From Adineta ricciae (Eukaryota; Rotifera; Eurotatoria; Adinetida; Adinetidae), in contig CAJNOJ010000082.1 of NCBI GenBank assembly GCA_905250025.1, positions 124,001 to 188,000 on the forward strand: 64,000 bases of DNA, given 5' to 3'. Shown in pieces: positions 59,728-64,000 of the stretch. The position numbers and the translations under genes are program-made. The notes under the pieces are model-generated. The model had not been told where the DNA came from. It ran no database searches and worked only from the letters and a program-made list of their open reading frames with translations. Every line of letters starts with the position of its first letter. The stretch's first letter is position 1.

Positions 59728-62700
59728 ATGAGTCAATGCAATATCTCAGGGACGTTTGGACGTGGAAATCTGGTGAGAACGATTCTGGAAAATTCGATCC
59801 ATCCATGTCCACCACCACCGCCATCAATGAATGTCAGTAGTGATCTTCAAGTAGCGAGTGGACGCGCTGCTCAAATTCTACGTCAAATCAAGTAGGTTTC
59901 TTTGTTTTCTACTTATAAATTAACATTTCTTTCTCTTAGACAATCATCATCATTCAATTCCAGTCGCGATCTGTGAGTGGGACTGATTCCATAATCTCTA
60001 AAGTGAAGATTTCGATCTTAGTTCAGAAAATCAGTTATTAATTCGTTGTGCAGTGACACCTTGGTATAAATATGCGATCGACTTTCAACCAAGTCTCTCT
60101 AGTCGAACAACTCGTTTTACTATGATTAATCACCTATCGAAACATGTCGGTGGCTTGTATAAACTATACGACGGCGAATTTCTTTATGTTCCACGTCAAT
60201 TATCCAAAGAAGTAACAAACTTTTCGATGAGAAGAACGCAACAGACCGTTGTTTGAAATAGGTTTTTGTTTTCAATAATACAGCATCTAATATTCCAAAT
60301 GAAGTACGTATTCGATTTGTGGATACGATAGACATCGAACAAATACCAGTTGATCTGGTCAATATCTTATTTCGATTGTAAGTTAATCGTTTAGAAACTA
60401 GCAAGAAAAAACACGATTGGAATGCGTTTAGGGCGATCGATCATGGTCGAGAATCGATTCTCAATTCCACGAATCGAACTGGTTACCGTCAAAAGTAAAA
60501 CAATCGATTCATTTTGCTTTCTTTGTTAACCTCTTGTTCTAACATTAGAGTTCGGTATTGGAATGGTAAAATTGTAAATATTGAACATAAGGAGAATGGA
60601 TTATTGTTAACGATTGATTTTGTTCAAAAGTCAACACACACATGTTACGAAGAATTGTAAGGTGAACTTAACAAAAGGAAGATAACGAATCAAACGAAAA
60701 TGTTTTGTTCAGAGAACGTTTTTATATGTCGACATCGGGTGGAGAATACGAAGAATTGATTCGTACAGAATTAATAAATAAACTTGTACTCACAAGATAT
60801 GACAATCGAACACAAAGAATCGATAATATTGACTTCAATTTAACACCAGCAACATTTACATTCAGTGATGAATCACAATCGACGTTAATCGACTATTATT
60901 CGTAAGTCAATTGTTCATAACAGCACTGTTATTCATTTTCTTATTTAGAAACAAATTTGATATAACAATCAAAGACCCTGATCAACCATTGATCGTTTAT
61001 TGTCCTCGACGACCTGGCGAAAACGTAAGAAATGCAATATCTTCGAGATTTAATGCGAAATTATCAGTTGTTTTAGGTGAATACAGAAGTAAATTATCTT
61101 GTTCCAGAGTTGTGCTATTTAACTGGTCTATCTGATCGAGCACATCGAGATGCTCGGGTAAGCAAAATAATGAAATCGTTTATGGCAAATCAAGTGATGT
61201 TCTTTTGCTAGGCACGAAAGACGCATAGTTTCATTCCGTTGGATTCCAGTCGACGTCAAGCCGAGATCTCGTTTTTCGACGATATGATTCGACGCAATGT
61301 TGCAACAGTCAAATATTTTGCTCTATGGGGAATCAATGTTGTTTCCAATATTCTTCCGAATCAGTCGACAATTGATAGTTTAAGTCAAGTAAATGACGAA
61401 GAGAAACAAGTTGAAGGAAGACATATTTGTCATTTGATTTTAGAAATTTCTTAATAGAGATTCATCGGATGAAAATGATGAAGAAAACGACGAGAAGGAC
61501 ATTGTTGATTACGAACCTTCCTACGCACATTTTGTGAGTTCGGTATGTCAGAAAGCAGCTATTTTTTTCTTTTCCTAGGATGATTTTTTTAGATCGAATT
61601 GAATTGTTGGATGCTAGTTTATCCTAAAGTCGATGAAGAGCGAGCATTAGTCTATGTAAATATGCTGCGACAAGTTGGACAACAGCAAGGTATGCTCATT
61701 AATCAACCAATTCATGTAACGATGAACGATGATGAAACTGAGACGTATGCAAATGCTCTTCGTGCGAATCTCAATGATCAAGTAGATGTCGAACTATTGT
61801 TGAATCTTTCAACTTCCTTTTGTATTTAGATACAACTTGTATCAGTGATCGTGAAATCACGTCGAATCGATCGCTATAATATGATCAAACGCATATGTTG
61901 TATCGAAATCCCAACACCGAGCGAAGTAAGTCTATGAATTTGATTGAAAACATGAGTCTACACATACCTGTCTAGATTGTTCTTCGAGGTACAATAGCTG
62001 ACGATGACATTCTCCCCGGTGTAGCATTGAACATTGCTCGAGACATTAATTTCAAACTCGGTGGACAAATTCGTGCTGTAAATATCACCATGGTAAGATC
62101 TCATCGGGTAACTCTGCAATTCTGATCGTTACACGTGTTTTTTCATTTAGCCAAATGTTATGGTCATTGGTATCGCTACTTGGACTTCATTCAATGTCAA
62201 TTATAAATCATCCGAACATCTTGATTACGTTCTGTCGATTGTTGGTTCAATTAATTACAATATGACGGAATACTTCAGCCATGCGAAATCGTATAATAGT
62301 GAAAATGAACTTCGAAATGATATTGGACTTGTTGTTCAATTAGCCATCAATGCTTATTATGAAGTATGTTGGAATTTCTCTTCTCAATTTCGATTATGAA
62401 GGAGCTCGATGATTTATTAGGAGAATAAAACTTATCCAACAACGATTATTATCGGACGAAATGTTTATACAACGTTCGATGATTTGAATTTGATAAAAGA
62501 AAACGAGATTCAATCGATTATTAACATGATTACTGATGAGAATATCATAGGACAATATAAACCACGATTGATCATCTTTACATTTATGAAACAAATGATT
62601 TATAATTCCTACGATTATGTTCAAGTAATGTTCAACTCATAATAATATCAAATAGAGTATATTCTTTTTCGTTTTTCAGCCAAAAAAGGTTCCAAATGTC

Positions 62701-63090
62701 GATTGTCTGATTGCAAAAGAATCGTGAGTGATGATTTTTAGCGTGAAAATCTCATCAATGTGTATATGTTTAGACCAAGTTATTGTTTTTATTTATCATC
62801 TCATCGTGAGCGGTCAACAACGCTGCAAGCTCGTCAATTTCTTGTACTTTTTGATAATACCGATTTATCCGCACAGAAAGTTCAACGTTTGATACTTTGT
62901 TTGACTGTGAACATTCCACAACGAAATCATTTTTTTGTCCCATCGATTTGTCGAGTACGAATGTCTTCTTTTCGTCAAGATGAAATCTACTCGTTTCTTT
63001 TAGTTTGCTCAACGTCTTTCATCGTTAGTTGGTGAAACTCTTGGTGCTTCACCTAAATGTGATCGTTACAAGAATTTGTTCTATCTCTAA
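59728..63090 (+). CDS. PIWI-like Argonaute protein, catalytic residues lost
   Basis: Nineteen exons: 59728-59891, 59940-59972, 60022-60211, 60262-60377, 60432-60494, 60549-60656, 60713-60901, 60949-61024, 61077-61157, 61212-61388, 61444-61533, 61593-61781, 61830-61925, 61976-62092, 62151-62363, 62421-62624, 62680-62723, 62774-62954 and 63004-63090. They encode 805 residues with phases consistent. The PAZ domain (~225-345) is clear: VLTRYDNRTQRIDNIDF, TFTFSD, IDYYSNKFDI, KDPDQPLIV, then LVPELCYLTGL. The PIWI domain (~490-805) runs from IQLVSVIVK to the C-terminal NLFYL. Slicer PIWIs use Asp-Glu-Asp-His; here the first Asp (IGIDV-type) is Ala572 (IGIATW), the YRDG block reads IIFTFMKQ, and the final His is Gln780 (CRFAQRL). 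The segment between is shortened. Likely a non-slicing small-RNA-binding or regulatory PIWI. Confidence 0.88.
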
Positions 63091-63187
63091 AATATTTTTC
63101 AGTTGTTTCGTTTGTTTTTCGTGTTTGTCAGATGATAATATGAAATGTTTTCTCTTGTTACTCTCATTTTTCTATGTATTATTCTAG

Positions 63188-64000
63188 ATGTACATCCAAA
63201 TCGGACATCAAGACAAGCTTCAACTGACTTCATTCACCTACTTGAATGAACTTGTCGAAGAATTAAATGATTTATTAGGAGAGAACGCGTTTCTCATCGA
63301 ACAAAATGGAAAGAAGATCGATTTGTCGAGCGAATGTCAATTGATTGAAGATGAAACTTATAAAATTTGGCCTCGAATCCTTGGTGGAAAGGTAAGTCAA
63401 GTGTGAAATTCCTCTGATCGATTGTTTCATAATGATTTTATTGTAGGGTGGTTTTGGATCTTTATTGCGATCTTTTGGTAAACAAATTTTGATCTCGAAA
63501 AATAAGGAAGCGTGTCGTGATTTGAATGGTCGGCGTATGAGAGATGTAAACAATGAAAAGAAATTGCAAGTACGTCAATGTTTCATTCAATTCATCTCCT
63601 CTTTCTTGATGGTTGTTGTGGGAGTAATGAGATGTGTACGTGATTTATTTAGATCCCTATTATAAAATGATGATTTCCTGTTTTTTTTACTCACTCGTTC
63701 GGGTCAACTTGTCCTCTTGTTTGATAAAGCAAGTCTTTCTAATTTAGGAATGGATGCAAAAGCAATTAGAAAAGTCATCAACTGATCAAAAGAACAAAGC
63801 ATCAGCATCGTCAAACGAAGAAAAATCGGATTATCGTAATGTTCCACCGCCACACAAGTTCTCCGATGCTGCTTATGATGAACAAAAGAAACAAATCGCG
63901 AATGATATGGATGAAGCTGTTCAGGTCGCGGTCGAATTAATCCAAGCTGAGAAGTTGAAGAAAAAGAAGAAATCAACAACAGCTGTTAGTACTCTCGATG
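63188..64000 (+). CDS. SDE2: SDE2 replication-stress/splicing regulator (N-terminal part)
   Basis: Exons 63188-63391, 63447-63569 and 63748 to beyond the window end. Residues 1-67 form a ubiquitin-like domain ending in Gly-Gly (ILGG), directly followed by K68[11 protein letters not shown]. SDE2 is made as a UBL fusion and cleaved after the diglycine (GG-KGG) by ubiquitin proteases. The freed protein works in PCNA-linked replication-stress control and in spliceosome stability. The next block ([22 protein letters not shown]) is the SDE2 signature, followed by a charged helical region with Lys runs. Its first exon starts only 97 bp after the PIWI-like stop codon on the same strand. Confidence 0.92.

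Noticed and set aside
60284-60377. Apparent frameshift between PIWI exons 3 and 4 when the acceptor before 60284 is used
   Set aside because: Using the acceptor at 60261 gives a 50-bp intron and restores the phase, so no frameshift is needed.
61108-61157. Apparent frameshift in the PAZ region when the acceptor before 61108 is used
   Set aside because: The acceptor at 61076 gives an in-phase exon with the conserved LVPELCYLTGL block.

Overview
The window looks like nuclear DNA of a bdelloid rotifer (Adineta/Rotaria type). The reasons are: AT-rich sequence, very short GT-AG introns (about 45-70 bp), small gaps between animal genes on both strands, and a TPR protein with a degraded ADP-ribosyltransferase domain of the kind that is expanded in bdelloids. 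A bacterial-type DKNYY repeat gene is also present. No prokaryotic operons, CRISPR arrays, rRNA genes or intact transposons were seen. Gene models below were spliced by eye and checked for phase; they are not supported by transcripts.

Layout. 1-2.0 kb: 3' end of a coiled-coil, tail-anchored KASH-like protein. 3.3-5.9 kb: single-exon ART-like/TPR protein. 6.5-8.9 kb (-): protein kinase D-like. 10.2-10.8 kb (-): 3CxxC zinc-finger protein. 12.3-14.7 kb: degenerate MYST acetyltransferase-like gene. 15.5-20.1 kb: complete 18-exon vinculin. 20.2-21.6 kb: two small orphan genes. 22.6-24.4 kb: SLC2/GLUT sugar transporter. 25.0-25.9 kb: 5'-truncated biotin protein ligase. 27.9-29.5 kb: TRAF. 33.0-35.0 kb: TENT5/FAM46 nucleotidyltransferase. 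35.8-37.5 kb: DKNYY-repeat protein and a dual-specificity phosphatase. 37.8-43.6 kb: RABL6, KCMF1 and a four-TM protein. 43.9-46.4 kb: TAF6-like and RIB43A genes, head to head. 46.7-51.3 kb: C2 protein and two unrecognised proteins. 53.1-54.2 kb (-): rhodopsin-like GPCR. 55.1-59.5 kb (-): FAM227 and IQUB. 59.7-63.1 kb: PIWI-like protein. 63.2 kb to the end: SDE2, cut by the window edge.

Together the genes are mostly conserved animal housekeeping and cell-architecture genes: adhesion (vinculin), nuclear envelope (KASH), signalling (PKD, TRAF, GPCR, phosphatase), transcription (TAF6) and genome maintenance (SDE2). Three genes of the motile cilium or axoneme (RIB43A, FAM227, IQUB) lie within 14 kb. 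The most notable theme is predicted pseudoenzymes: the ART-like, MYST-like and PIWI-like genes each keep the fold-defining blocks but have lost residues their families need for catalysis. The MYST-like gene also has two in-frame stops in its 5' coding part.
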